Below, piece after piece: positions 8,418 to 16,310 of a stretch of 23,951 nt of DNA (within the stretch, counting starts at the first letter, position 1; the number at the start of each line of letters is the position of its first letter). The DNA comes from DATLFA01 sp039915945 (GTDB lineage Bacteria > Actinomycetota > Acidimicrobiia > Acidimicrobiales > WLNW01), in the NCBI GenBank assembly GCA_039915945.1, contig JBDSMH010000189.1, positions 1 to 23,951 on the forward strand, given 5' to 3'. Below the pieces are notes generated by a model that saw nothing but the letters and a program-made list of their open reading frames with translations, made no database searches and was not told the DNA's origin. Made by a program: the position numbers and the translations under genes.

Positions 8418-10033
8418 ACGCCACGCTTTCTCCTTCACCTTCGATTTCGCGTGAGGCATTGGTCTATCCCTCGACCACTCGCGAGGTACTGGCGCTCGGT
8501 CGAGCGGAGGCACGGCGTACGGTCCGCAACAAGGGCGTGTGGGTTTTCGTTCTCCTCACACCGCTGTTGGTCATCGCGGCCACCGACGGCAACCACCTCC
8601 GGTGGCAGGCGTCGATCGAATTGATCCTCGGCCTCGTACCTCTCGGCTGGGCGGTCATGGTCGCTACCAACCTGGCGGCGCTGCGCGACCGCCGTCATCG
8701 AGTGTCGGAGTTGGCGGACACACTGCCGGCTGCGCCGGCGACGAGGACCGCCGGCCTCTTGCTCGGTGGTCTCGTTCTCGTCCCAGTGGTCGCGGTGCTT
8801 CTCGCCGTGACGCTGATCGTCATGTTGAACAGCAATGAGCTGTCGGGTTCGCCGGCGATCGATGAGTTGGCCGTCGGTCTGTTGATCATCGGTGGCGCCT
8901 CAATCGTAGGTGTTGCCGTGGCCCGGTGGCTGCCGCGCTCGATGTTCGTCGTGCCGGCGATCTTCGTCACGATTGCGCTGGCCGATTCTCTCGACAAGTC
9001 GTCCACCAGCCGAGTGCGCTTTCTCGGGTTCAGGACTCCGCCGTCACCCTCACTCCTTCCGGCCCTCGATGATCGACCCACGCTCTGGCACCTCGTGTGG
9101 CTCGCGACGTGGTGTGGGCTGATGGCCGCGGTGGCGCTGGCCCGTCATGGTGTCGGGCGCCGTCTCGGCGTTGCCTTCGTGACTCTTGCGGTACTCGCGA
9201 TGTTGTCGGGCGTCGCACAGATCGCCTCGGCCTCTGCCGGCGAGGCTGCGGCGCGCGCGGACGTGCTCAACCGGCCGGCGGACCATCAGCGGTGCGAAAA
9301 CATCGGCGCCGTCGACTACTGCGCGTACGCGAACTATGACGATCGGATCGACGAGTGGCAGCAGGTGATCTCCGCCGTGCTCGCTCACGTTCCGAGCGCG
9401 GTCGCGGGCCAACTGAGGGAAGTGCATCAGCGTGCAGAGCCAGTCGTGGGCAACTCGCTGTGCAGGCCGAGTGATTACCTTTCCGTGCTCGAGGCACCGG
9501 TGCGCAAGAAGGTGTCGATCGAACAGGCCTGGTTCGCTGATGGCCAGATACATCCGGGACTTTCGGATGAGTCGTTGCCCTGCAATCGCGCCAGGCTCAA
9601 TCTGCTGTGGACCGCAGTACAGGCCGGCGCGTGGGCGGTTGGGCTGCCACCGACGCGGTCGTACAGCGCGCCGCGCTGCGTCGCTGACGGCCAAGCCCGC
9701 GCGGTGATCGCGCTGTGGCTCGGCAATGTCGCGAGCGGCAAGCTTCAACAGTTGTCCGATGTGGCCGACACCACTGACAGCGGTGCGCTCGCGTATTCCG
9801 GCTGGGACACGCCCCCGCCGTGGGGCGTCGAGTTCGCGCGCGCCGATACAGCAGCCGCACTCGCGTTGGCCGGCGTCGCGACCGCCGACTTCGACCGCAT
9901 GCTCGCCGATCACTGGGACGAACTCGTCGATCCGTCAACGTCGTCAGCCCGCCTCTTTGCGCTGTTGAACCTTCCCGCGCCGGCCGATTCTGCGGGTTCC
10001 CCCCGCCCGACCTGCCCCGAGCGCGCGCGTTGA
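8414..10033 (+). CDS. Large ABC-2-type permease with C-terminal extracytoplasmic Cys-containing domain
   Basis: The 539-residue protein starts with a cytoplasmic amphipathic stretch (LALGRAEARRTVRNKG), as in ABC-2 permeases, then about six transmembrane segments up to residue ~280. After a signal-like helix (LAMLSGVAQIASASAGEAAA) comes a ~250-residue soluble part with several Cys (in QRCENIG, DYCAYANYDD, LCRPSD, LPCNR and RCVADG), plausibly disulfide-bonded outside the membrane. The segment V-D-Y-C-x-Y-x-x-Y-x-x-x-I-D-x-W recalls a motif I associate with actinobacterial permeases that carry exported domains. GTG 8414 overlaps the ATPase stop. The stop (TGA 10031-10033) overlaps a TTG start of the following permease. 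The exported part may bind the substrate or sense the envelope; this is inference. Confidence 0.8.
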   Translation: MNATLSPSPSISREALVYPSTTREVLALGRAEARRTVRNKGVWVFVLLTPLLVIAATDGNHLRWQASIELILGLVPLGWAVMVATNLAALRDRRHRVSELADTLPAAPATRTAGLLLGGLVLVPVVAVLLAVTLIVMLNSNELSGSPAIDELAVGLLIIGGASIVGVAVARWLPRSMFVVPAIFVTIALADSLDKSSTSRVRFLGFRTPPSPSLLPALDDRPTLWHLVWLATWCGLMAAVALARHGVGRRLGVAFVTLAVLAMLSGVAQIASASAGEAAARADVLNRPADHQRCENIGAVDYCAYANYDDRIDEWQQVISAVLAHVPSAVAGQLREVHQRAEPVVGNSLCRPSDYLSVLEAPVRKKVSIEQAWFADGQIHPGLSDESLPCNRARLNLLWTAVQAGAWAVGLPPTRSYSAPRCVADGQARAVIALWLGNVASGKLQQLSDVADTTDSGALAYSGWDTPPPWGVEFARADTAAALALAGVATADFDRMLADHWDELVDPSTSSARLFALLNLPAPADSAGSPRPTCPERAR

Positions 10034-10677
10034 ACCGTTTGCGGTGGGCGATCGCGGCGCCTGCTTGGCGACCGACGGCGCGCGCGATGAGTTGGCGCAC
10101 GCCGCTCGCGGCTTCGGCGCTGTCACTCGTCGTAGTCGCGCAGCTCCGCGTCCTTCGTCCGGGGCTCACTGCCGAGAGCTATATGACGCGCCTTCAAATG
10201 GCGGCCATGGTTTTGGCGGCAGCTGCATCAGTGGCACTCGACGATCCTGCCGCGCCGCTGCTCGTGTCGTCGCCGACCGTGCTCCGCGCTCGGTCCGGCG
10301 TGCGGATCGCGGTTGCGGTGGCCTGGTGGGTGGTCGGCTGGACTCCAACGATCGTTGTCCTGAGCCTGACGCCTGACCACTTGGACCTCACCGAAATCGG
10401 CCTGCAGGCCACCGCGCTCCTTGTCCTCGCGCTCGGGGTTTCTGCAGTTGCCGGACAGATCGCGGGCGCAGCCGTGGTGGCTGCCGTCGGGCTCGCGGCA
10501 TTCGTGGTACCGGCGGGCTGGTCAGTGCTCGAGGACGACGGGGGCGCCCACCTCCGGGTGGGGGTGCTGATCGCCTTCGCGCTCGCCGCACTCGTGTGCG
10601 GTACTCGCGACCGAGCCGCGAAGCGGCTATCGATCTCGAGGTCGACTTCGCCGCCAACGCGTACGATCGCGCCGTGA
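10030..10677 (+). CDS. Second small ABC transporter membrane subunit
   Basis: A 215-residue hydrophobic protein with five to six predicted transmembrane segments: LAASALSLVVVAQLRVL, MAAMVLAAAASVAL, IAVAVAWWVVGWTPTIVVLSL, ATALLVLALGVSAVAGQIAGAAVVAAVGLAAFVVPAG and VLIAFALAALVCG. There is no catalytic motif. The chosen start is TTG at 10030, which makes a TTGA overlap with the preceding stop, exactly like the other four junctions of this operon. An ATG at 10087 (MSWRTPL) is an alternative. The frame is open further upstream, but that part is a shadow of the large permease. It probably pairs with the large permease to form the export channel. Low similarity to named families; the role is inferred from position. 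Confidence 0.7.
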   Translation: MNRLRWAIAAPAWRPTARAMSWRTPLAASALSLVVVAQLRVLRPGLTAESYMTRLQMAAMVLAAAASVALDDPAAPLLVSSPTVLRARSGVRIAVAVAWWVVGWTPTIVVLSLTPDHLDLTEIGLQATALLVLALGVSAVAGQIAGAAVVAAVGLAAFVVPAGWSVLEDDGGAHLRVGVLIAFALAALVCGTRDRAAKRLSISRSTSPPTRTIAP

Positions 10678-10714
10678 ACGATCGGGAGTTCGAACCCGTG
10701 TCATCGCCGCTCGC

Positions 10715-11139
10715 ATGACGATTGCGGTTTCTCCGACGAGGGGCCGCGAGCTCAGTGCGAAGACACTGGGCGCGCTGGCCGTCGTGTGGTCGTGGCGTTC
10801 TCGCTCAGCTCAACGCTCGTGAAGCGGGCGCATTCGCCGGGTGTGCTCCTCGCGTTCTGGCGCATGGTCACGGTGAGCGTCGTATGGAACGTCTACCTCC
10901 GCAGCACGGGCCGGCGGGTAACGCTGCGCCACGTGCGCCAAGCGTTCGTGCCGGGTGTCTTCTTCGGCCTGAACCTCGCCATCGTCTTCGCGGGGGCAAC
11001 GCACAACAGTGCGGCCAACGCGGCGCTGATCGGCTCGCTGTCACCGTTCTTCATCGTGCCCATCGGCGCAAGGCTCTTCGGCGAGTTCATCAACCCGCGG
11101 GCACTGGTGTTCGCGCTCGTCGCGTTCGGTGGTGTCGGC
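10715..11139 (+). pseudogene. EamA/DMT transporter, N-terminal half, frameshifted
   Basis: From ATG 10715 the frame reads MTIAVSPTRGRELSAKTLGALAVV. Transporter sequence then continues in another frame from 10786 (VVAFSLSSTLVKRAHSPG, then AFWRMVTVSVVWNVYLRS, AIVFAGATHNSAANAALIGS and SPFFIVPIGARLFGE). The shift falls in the GTGTGGTCGTGG run at about 10784-10795; a 1-base loss or 2-base gain restores one protein. The content is the first EamA domain of a drug/metabolite transporter (about five helices). It stops at about 11139 after ALVFALVAFGGV, where helicase sequence begins in the same frame. The second EamA domain is absent. It was formerly a metabolite permease and is now almost certainly non-functional. 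Confidence 0.75.
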
Positions 11140-12261
11140 GAAGTGCCGAAGTCGATCTCTGATGCCGCGACGGTTGTCTCGGATATGAAGGTAATTCCGA
11201 TCGACTCGGAGGTGATCGTCGCTACGTCGCACATGTTCGGCAACACGTGGTACCGCCTGCGAGACCTGCTCGGCTCGGCCAACGACGGTGAGCATCTCTT
11301 CGATGTCCTCTTCGTCGACGAGGCGTGGCAGCTCCCGTTGCACCGCTACCGCGCGGTCGACCGACTCGCGCCGATCGCGGTTGGGGTTGGCGATGTCGGA
11401 CAGTTGCCGCCGCTCGATCCAGGCCAGAACCCGTGGCGCGGTGACCGGGGATACAGGCCCTACCGAGCGTGGCCCACCGAGTACGACCGAGACGCGAGAA
11501 CCTGGGCGCGAGAACTGCCGGCGGTGTGGCGGCCCACCGCAGCACAGTTGCCGTTGTGGCGCGCGTTCTACGGTGATTGGGACATGCTCAATTGTGTTGC
11601 CGGGCCGGGCGACCGGCGGATCGAGACGAAAGGGCTCTCCGGCGGCGCGGCCGCTGTGTGGGATCAGGTCGCCACGGGCGTCCCGACCTTGGTCGAAATC
11701 CAGGGACTCGACGATCCGGATGCCGCCGACATCGATCCGCCGTTGCTGGCCGTGGTGGAGCAATGGCTCGACGAACTGTTGGAGAACGGCTTCGCGCTAC
11801 ACGAGAAGTCGTATCACGAAAGCGGAACGCCGATTCGTGATGTGGTCGTGCATTCGGGCGATCCGCAGGGGCGAACGTTGATCGCAGTGCTCGCTACCCG
11901 CAACCAAGCGGTCGATGACGCGCAGGACATGGTGGACCGCTTGATGAAGCGCCACGATCTGGTCGAAGGCGCAATCGTGGCGTCGACGGTCGACTCGTGG
12001 CAGGGGCAGACGAATGCATTGACTGTCGCGATCCATCCGCTGTCAGGAGCGTCGACACTCGACGAGTTCAACTCCGCGTTCGGCCGGCTCGCCGTGACGT
12101 GCACGCGCGCCACGCACGGATTGTTGATGGTGAGCCGAGCCGGTCTCGACGACCTGCTTGCGACCGCACCCGCCCGGCCCGGAACCCCGATGGGCGAGCC
12201 GGGGACGCGACAGCTGCCGCACCAGACGCATAACCGAATCCTGAGTACGTTCGCCCACTGA
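11140..12261 (+). pseudogene. C-terminal half of an SF1 (AAA_12-like) helicase, fused in frame to the EamA fragment
   Basis: About 373 codons encode the rear part of a superfamily 1 helicase. Present are motif II as LFVDEAWQLP (D-E-A-W), motif III as GDVGQLPPL, a W-R-P-T segment, motif V-like VASTVDSWQGQT and motif VI as RLAVTCTRATHGLLMV. The Walker A motif (GxGKT) and Q motif are missing, so it cannot bind ATP normally. The continuous reading frame is 10786-12261, giving a 491-residue EamA-helicase hybrid that makes no biological sense. An internal ATG at 11186 could start a shorter product. It ends 4 bases before the stop of the convergent DUF222 gene. Confidence 0.75.
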
Positions 12262-12265
12262 GCCA

Positions 12266-13507
12266 TCATCTCCATTGCCCAACTTCAGCTCGCCCATTTG
12301 AATCCGGGTTGTCGGATTGGGGGAATGGTGGTTTCGCCGGTCCGTTGCGGCGGAGCCGCACAAGAAGGTCGGGTTCCATGACCATGCGGATCTTCGGGTC
12401 GTGCGCCGCTCGGTGGTGATGGTATTTGCATAACAGACAGCAGTTGCAGGGGCTGTTGACACCGCCGTTTTCTCGGTGGTGGAGGTGGTGGACGTCGCAG
12501 TGGATCGGTTCCTTGTGGCAGCCGGGCCAGCGGCAGTGCTGATCACGCGCCGCGATCGCCCCGAACAGTGCGTCGGTGACCGATGCGGGCATCATGTCGT
12601 AGCTGCGGATCGCGCCGTCTTCGTCGAGCAGCAACCGTAGGAGTTGCGCGGCGCACGAGAGGGCTTCGTAGGCCTGGTGGTCGATGCGGGGACCGTCGAG
12701 CAGTTGCGCTCCGGCGCGGTTGGCCATGTCGTCGGTGGTGTTCACGCCGATGAGGTGCGGCCAGTTCCGTTTCTTCGGTGCCGCGGCCGCGTCGGCATCA
12801 GGATCCGCGGCGAGACGGTTCTTGTAGTCGACATAGAAGTTGCAGACATCCGCCAGCGCTTCGCCGCGTCGTTCCGCGGGGCTGCGGGTGTCGTTGTCTC
12901 GGGGGTTGTCGGTTTCGGCCAACTTGATGGCGGTGTCGATCACCGTCCCGGTCACCGACCCGAAGCTGCCTTTGGAGAAGTAACGGCCCCCGGTTTCGGA
13001 ATGGTAGAACTCGTCCTCGCGGGGTGGTTTCGTCGGGTCGTCATCGAGCGACGCTTCGACCACGTTGACCCACTTCTGCAGCGCCAGATCGGTGTCCTTG
13101 GCGTCGAGCCCGACGATGATCGGCAATATCTCGGCCTCGTCGTCGCGGTAGCGATCCGCGAACCGTTTCACGACAACGGTCGCGATGGCATGGACCTGGC
13201 CGCTGGTGAGGGTCCCGTCGAGCCACGCCGCTTCGGTCAACGGCATCGCTTTGAGCTTGCGAGCCAAGATCACCGATGCTTTCGCCTCCGCGGGCGACAG
13301 ACCGGCGCACCGCTCCAGGAACTGCGCCGTCGACGACGCCTTCGACAACCGATACAGCATCAACTCGTCGAACACCCGCGTCGGCTCCATCGTCTTCGCG
13401 ATCGCCGACTCACACCCCCGGCGCACCGCCGCGAGATCATCGCCATCGAAAGCCAACTCGAGACGAGCGATCGCTTCGAGGAAGTCGCAAACCGACGCAC
13501 TCAACAT
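12266..13507 (-). CDS. DUF222 / HNH endonuclease protein (13E12-repeat-like)
   Basis: This 413-residue protein has an N-terminal helical DUF222 domain (about 1-290) and a C-terminal HNH nuclease. The nuclease is seen in DQHCRWPGCHKEPIHCDVHH, then the E-N-G-G turn, two further zinc-type Cys (NCCLLCKYHHHRAAHD) and the final His. The family is multicopy in actinobacterial genomes and related to mycobacterial 13E12 repeats. Its biological role is not established; a selfish or DNA-processing function is often suggested. ATG 13507 is chosen over an upstream in-frame ATG at 13537 because a promoter box lies only 6 bases before it, giving a leaderless message. The gene is intact, unlike several of its left-hand neighbours. 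Confidence 0.9.
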   Translation of the reverse strand: MLSASVCDFLEAIARLELAFDGDDLAAVRRGCESAIAKTMEPTRVFDELMLYRLSKASSTAQFLERCAGLSPAEAKASVILARKLKAMPLTEAAWLDGTLTSGQVHAIATVVVKRFADRYRDDEAEILPIIVGLDAKDTDLALQKWVNVVEASLDDDPTKPPREDEFYHSETGGRYFSKGSFGSVTGTVIDTAIKLAETDNPRDNDTRSPAERRGEALADVCNFYVDYKNRLAADPDADAAAAPKKRNWPHLIGVNTTDDMANRAGAQLLDGPRIDHQAYEALSCAAQLLRLLLDEDGAIRSYDMMPASVTDALFGAIAARDQHCRWPGCHKEPIHCDVHHLHHRENGGVNSPCNCCLLCKYHHHRAAHDPKIRMVMEPDLLVRLRRNGPAKPPFPQSDNPDSNGRAEVGQWR

Positions 13508-13513
13508 GCAGAA

Positions 13514-13542
13514 ATCGTACACCTGTTCGATCCACACCGCAA
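13514..13542 (-). promoter_or_regulatory. Promoter of the DUF222/HNH gene, leaderless
   Basis: Read on the minus strand, TTGCGG (13542-13537) and TACGAT (13519-13514) are separated by 17 bases, a good sigma-70-type -35/-10 pair. The ATG at 13507 lies 6 bases after the -10 box, so transcription should begin at or next to the start codon. This decides the start of the DUF222 gene. Confidence 0.55.
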
Positions 13543-13579
13543 ACGAAATAGCAATAAAATCACCGAGATCCGGTTGAAA

Positions 13580-14140
13580 ATGCGCCCGCAGAGCAAGGCC
13601 TCTTTGGCACTCGTTGCGTTGCTGGCTTTCGCGACCTCGCAGATCGCGATCGGGTGCTCGCGGGGTGACAAAGCGCGAGATGTCGGCCGACGTCGACAGG
13701 CTCTCGCAATGTTCCCGACCTATCCCGGTTCCACTCTTCTCGACGAGCGCTCGTACGAGATCAAAGCCGGCGACTCAGGAGGTACGGGCCACTACACGGT
13801 GGTGATGCAATACCGACTGCCGCGCGACGCGACCAGCCATGACGTCTTCGAGTACTTCAAGAATCACGTGCCACCGGGATGGCGCTCGGCCACTGACGAC
13901 GACTGCGTCGCACCGGCCTTACCGCCGAACCGCTCGGCACAGCTGCCGAGCGGCCCGTGGGTGCTCACGTCGACGCGGATCATCGCCACCTTCTTCGCGC
14001 CCGAGCCGGGCGACGGCGTCACCATCTCGCTGCGCGGATCGGGCGACAACAAGTTGCTCTTCCTCGATCAGGAGACTCTGAGTTGCGGTCCTCCTGGGCC
14101 AAACCCACTGGACCGGCTCGCCGACGACTTCGATCGCTAG
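13580..14140 (+). CDS. Putative lipoprotein of unknown function
   Basis: The 186-residue protein has a basic N-terminus and a hydrophobic stretch, then IAIGC26, an acceptable though imperfect lipobox, so it is probably a lipid-anchored surface protein. The mature part begins with a small domain (AMFPTYPGSTLLDERSY, then HYTVVMQYRLP and VFEYFKNHVPPGWRS). This layout, with a sigmoidal P-x-Y-P-G start and an F-E-Y-F-x-x-x-x-P-x-G-W segment, recurs in small actinobacterial lipoproteins of unknown role. The reading frame is open far upstream to 12644, but that part is antisense to the DUF222 gene. ATG 13580 is the first sensible start; an AT-rich TAAAAT box lies at 13555-13560. No function can be assigned. 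Confidence 0.75.
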   Translation: MRPQSKASLALVALLAFATSQIAIGCSRGDKARDVGRRRQALAMFPTYPGSTLLDERSYEIKAGDSGGTGHYTVVMQYRLPRDATSHDVFEYFKNHVPPGWRSATDDDCVAPALPPNRSAQLPSGPWVLTSTRIIATFFAPEPGDGVTISLRGSGDNKLLFLDQETLSCGPPGPNPLDRLADDFDR

Positions 14141-14160
14141 CAGCGGCCCTCGAGGTACGG

Positions 14161-14553
14161 TCAGCCTTCGAGCGCTCGGGGATCGGCCGGCACGTCGACC
14201 GCATGCTCTTGTAGCGCGGCCAGGGGAACCTTTTCGAGGGCCCGCTCGTGCGTCGACGCCAGCACCACCGGCGCGGCCGCACCGTCGATGTGGGCGCGGA
14301 GCCAATTCACCGCAGTGACGCACCAACGGTCGCCGGGTACGAGGCCGGGAAACCGGTATTGGGGCATCGGTGTGATGAGGTCATTGCCGATGCGGCGCTG
14401 ATGGTCGAGGAATTCCTTCGTCACGACCGCACAGATCGTGTGGCTGCCCAGATCTTCGGGACCCGTCGAGCAGCAGCCGTCGCGGTGGAAGCCCGTCATC
14501 GGATCAGTGCCACAGGGCTCGAGCTCAGTACCCAAAACGTTGCGATCGGTCAC
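14161..14553 (-). CDS. DUF2237 family protein
   Basis: This 130-residue protein matches the DUF2237 family along its whole length: NVLGTELEPCGTDPMTGFHR, then DGCCSTGPEDLGSHTICAVV, FPGLVPGDRWCVTAVNW, and PVVLASTHERALEKV. The many conserved Cys (C14, the paired Cys of DGCC, C in HTICAV and RWCV) are family features and suggest metal or redox chemistry, but no activity is established. The start is GTG, with GATACT 6 bases upstream as a possible leaderless -10 box. It converges with the lipoprotein gene (20-base gap) and diverges from the VOC gene. Confidence 0.92.
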   Translation of the reverse strand: MTDRNVLGTELEPCGTDPMTGFHRDGCCSTGPEDLGSHTICAVVTKEFLDHQRRIGNDLITPMPQYRFPGLVPGDRWCVTAVNWLRAHIDGAAAPVVLASTHERALEKVPLAALQEHAVDVPADPRALEG

Positions 14554-14674
14554 CGCCCCAGTATCGCGCCGGGTTTGGCGTCCGCGGTGCGTGCGGCATT
14601 CTTTCGTTCATGGTCAGGCCCGAACTCGTGCGGCGAGTACTGCGGCGACGGTGGCTCGTACCGGCGTGGTCGTC

Positions 14675-14702
14675 TTGAGCCGAAACACGGGCGGCGTAGG
14701 AT
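14675..14702 (+). promoter_or_regulatory. Promoter of the VOC gene, leaderless
   Basis: TTGAGC (14675-14680) and TAGGAT (14697-14702) are 16 bases apart, and the ATG at 14710 lies 7 bases after the -10 box. This is the expected geometry for leaderless transcription in actinobacteria and supports 14710 as the start in preference to the longer open frame from 14248. Confidence 0.5.
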
Positions 14703-14709
14703 CAGCCCC

Positions 14710-15102
14710 ATGAGTGTGCAGCTCAATCACACGATCGTCTGGTGCAGCGACCAGAAGCGGTCTGCCGAGTTCCTCGCTGGCATGTTCGGGCGGCCGGCAC
14801 CCACGACCTTCGGGCCGTTCCTCATCGTCGAGGTCGATAACCACGTCTCGCTCGACTTCCACGAGATGGACGGCGAGATCGCGCAGCAGCATTACGCGTT
14901 CCTCGTCGGCGAGGACGACTTCGACGCGATTTTCGGCCGCATCGTCGCCGGCGGAGGCGACTACTGGGCCGATCCGGGGCGCAACTCGCCGGGCACGATC
15001 AACCACCATGACGGTGGGCGCGGCGTCTACTTCGCCGACCCTGACAACCACATGCTCGAGATCATCACGCGTCCCTACGGCGGCGGTTGGTTGACGTCGT
15101 AG
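14710..15102 (+). CDS. VOC-superfamily (glyoxalase/dioxygenase-fold) protein
   Basis: This 130-residue protein has the two beta-alpha-beta-beta-beta modules of the vicinal-oxygen-chelate fold. A metal-ligand candidate His sits in the opening strand (LNHTIVW, H7), and the closing YFADPDNHMLEIITRPYG supplies the typical D-P-x-x-x-x-x-E segment with the final Glu ligand. The middle contains HYAFLVGEDDFDAIFGRIVA, the usual helix after the second strand. It may be a lyase, dioxygenase or resistance-type protein; substrate unknown. The start is supported by the leaderless promoter just upstream. It is monocistronic and converges with dapD. Confidence 0.85.
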   Translation: MSVQLNHTIVWCSDQKRSAEFLAGMFGRPAPTTFGPFLIVEVDNHVSLDFHEMDGEIAQQHYAFLVGEDDFDAIFGRIVAGGGDYWADPGRNSPGTINHHDGGRGVYFADPDNHMLEIITRPYGGGWLTS

Positions 15103-15121
15103 CGTCGGTGGGCAAGTCTCG

Positions 15122-15136
15122 GCGGGCAGCGCCCGC
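15122..15136. terminator. GC-rich hairpin between convergent VOC and dapD genes
   Basis: GCGGGC (15122-15127) and GCCCGC (15131-15136) form a 6-base-pair stem with a 3-base loop, 20 bases after the VOC stop and touching the dapD stop. No T-tract follows on either strand, so it is at most a weak, bidirectional or Rho-assisted terminator. Confidence 0.35.
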
Positions 15137-16275
15137 TATGCGTGCAACGCGGCGTTGAGGCCGCCCCAATTGGGATTGTCGCCATTGGGTAGTGCGTCGA
15201 CGCCACCGGTCTGTGAATCGCGACGGAACAAGATGCCACTGCGTCCGCTCAGATCGCGCGCCTTGACGACAGTGCCGTCGGGCAGACGTACCCTCGTGCC
15301 GGCGGTGACGTAGAGGCCCGCCTCGACGATGCAGTTGTCACCGAGCGAGATGCCGATGCCGGCGTTGGCGCCGATGAGACAGCCCTTGCCGACGGAGATC
15401 ACTTCTTTGCCGCCACCGGACAACGTGCCCATGATCGACGCGCCGCCGCCGACGTCGCTGCCCTCACCGACGACGACACCACCGGAGATGCGTCCTTCGA
15501 CCATCGACGCACCGAGTGTGCCGGCGTTGAAGTTGCAGAACCCTTCGTGCATGACGACGGTGCCTTCGGCGAGATGCGCGCCGAGTCGCACGCGGTCGGC
15601 GTTGGCAATGCGCACACCAGTGGGTACGACGTAGTCGGTCATGCGGGGGAACTTGTCGATCGAGTCGACGAGCACTCGCTGGCCCGCCGCCTCGAGTCGC
15701 AGACGCGCCGCCTCGAATCCGTCGACCTCGAACGGCCCGACGTTGGTCCACACAACGGTGTTGAGTTTGCCGAAGATGCCATCGAGATTGACCCCATGGG
15801 GACGCACGAGGCGGAGCGACAACAAGTGCAATCGCAGATACACGTCGTGCGCGTCGACCGGCGGGTCGGTGAGTGCATCGATGAACGCCGCGACCAGCAC
15901 CCGCTGACCACCGGGTGGTTCGGGTTGGGCCTCGAGATCGAGCATGACGCGCCACGACGCGAGATTGGGATGGTCGACCTCGTGGCATGCCTCGGCCGGT
16001 GCCAGCGCCACCACTGCCTCTTGGAGTTGGGTGCGATCGATGCGGCGAGTGGAAGTGCCGCTCGTCCGCCCGAGCACCTGTGCCAGCACGGCGGCGGGCA
16101 ACCGGTGCTTGTCGGTATTGGCAACGGGATAGCGCGTGTCGAGGATCTGCCCATTCGGTGCGATGGTGGCGATGCCGACGGCATATGCCGCGGGCCGCAC
16201 GTACGCAGGGATGGATTGTTCGATCGATTCGCGCCACGCGTCGAGGCCGGCGAGCGTCTCGTAGTTGAACGTCAT
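15136..16275 (-). CDS. dapD: 2,3,4,5-tetrahydropyridine-2,6-dicarboxylate N-succinyltransferase
   Basis: DapD adds succinyl-CoA's succinyl group to tetrahydrodipicolinate in lysine and meso-diaminopimelate synthesis (cytoplasm). The C-terminal half is a left-handed beta helix of hexapeptide repeats and holds the family signatures IDKFPRMTDYVVPTGVRIAN, GAHLAEGTVVMHEGFCNFNA, GTLGASMVEGRISGGVVVGE and DVGGGASIMGTLSGGGKEVI. The start is ATG 16273-16275 (MTFNYETLAG); the open frame upstream overlaps the lipoprotein gene. At 379 residues it is longer than the ~317 of M. tuberculosis DapD as I remember it, with the extra length in the N-terminal domain. It lies 35 bases after the PF03640-type lipoprotein stop on the same strand and may be co-transcribed. 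Confidence 0.93.
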   Translation of the reverse strand: MTFNYETLAGLDAWRESIEQSIPAYVRPAAYAVGIATIAPNGQILDTRYPVANTDKHRLPAAVLAQVLGRTSGTSTRRIDRTQLQEAVVALAPAEACHEVDHPNLASWRVMLDLEAQPEPPGGQRVLVAAFIDALTDPPVDAHDVYLRLHLLSLRLVRPHGVNLDGIFGKLNTVVWTNVGPFEVDGFEAARLRLEAAGQRVLVDSIDKFPRMTDYVVPTGVRIANADRVRLGAHLAEGTVVMHEGFCNFNAGTLGASMVEGRISGGVVVGEGSDVGGGASIMGTLSGGGKEVISVGKGCLIGANAGIGISLGDNCIVEAGLYVTAGTRVRLPDGTVVKARDLSGRSGILFRRDSQTGGVDALPNGDNPNWGGLNAALHA

Positions 16276-16310
16276 GGCGCCGCAGGCTATCGCCTGGGTA
16301 CGCCGCGCGA

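Noticed and set aside
10684..10700. tRNA T-arm-like GTTCGAACC
   Set aside because: The flanking bases do not form a 5-pair stem and there is no cloverleaf upstream, where the ABC permease gene ends.
12644..13579. Plus-strand open frame extending the lipoprotein gene upstream
   Set aside because: It is antisense to the well-supported DUF222/HNH gene and has no domain; the lipoprotein signal starts at 13580.
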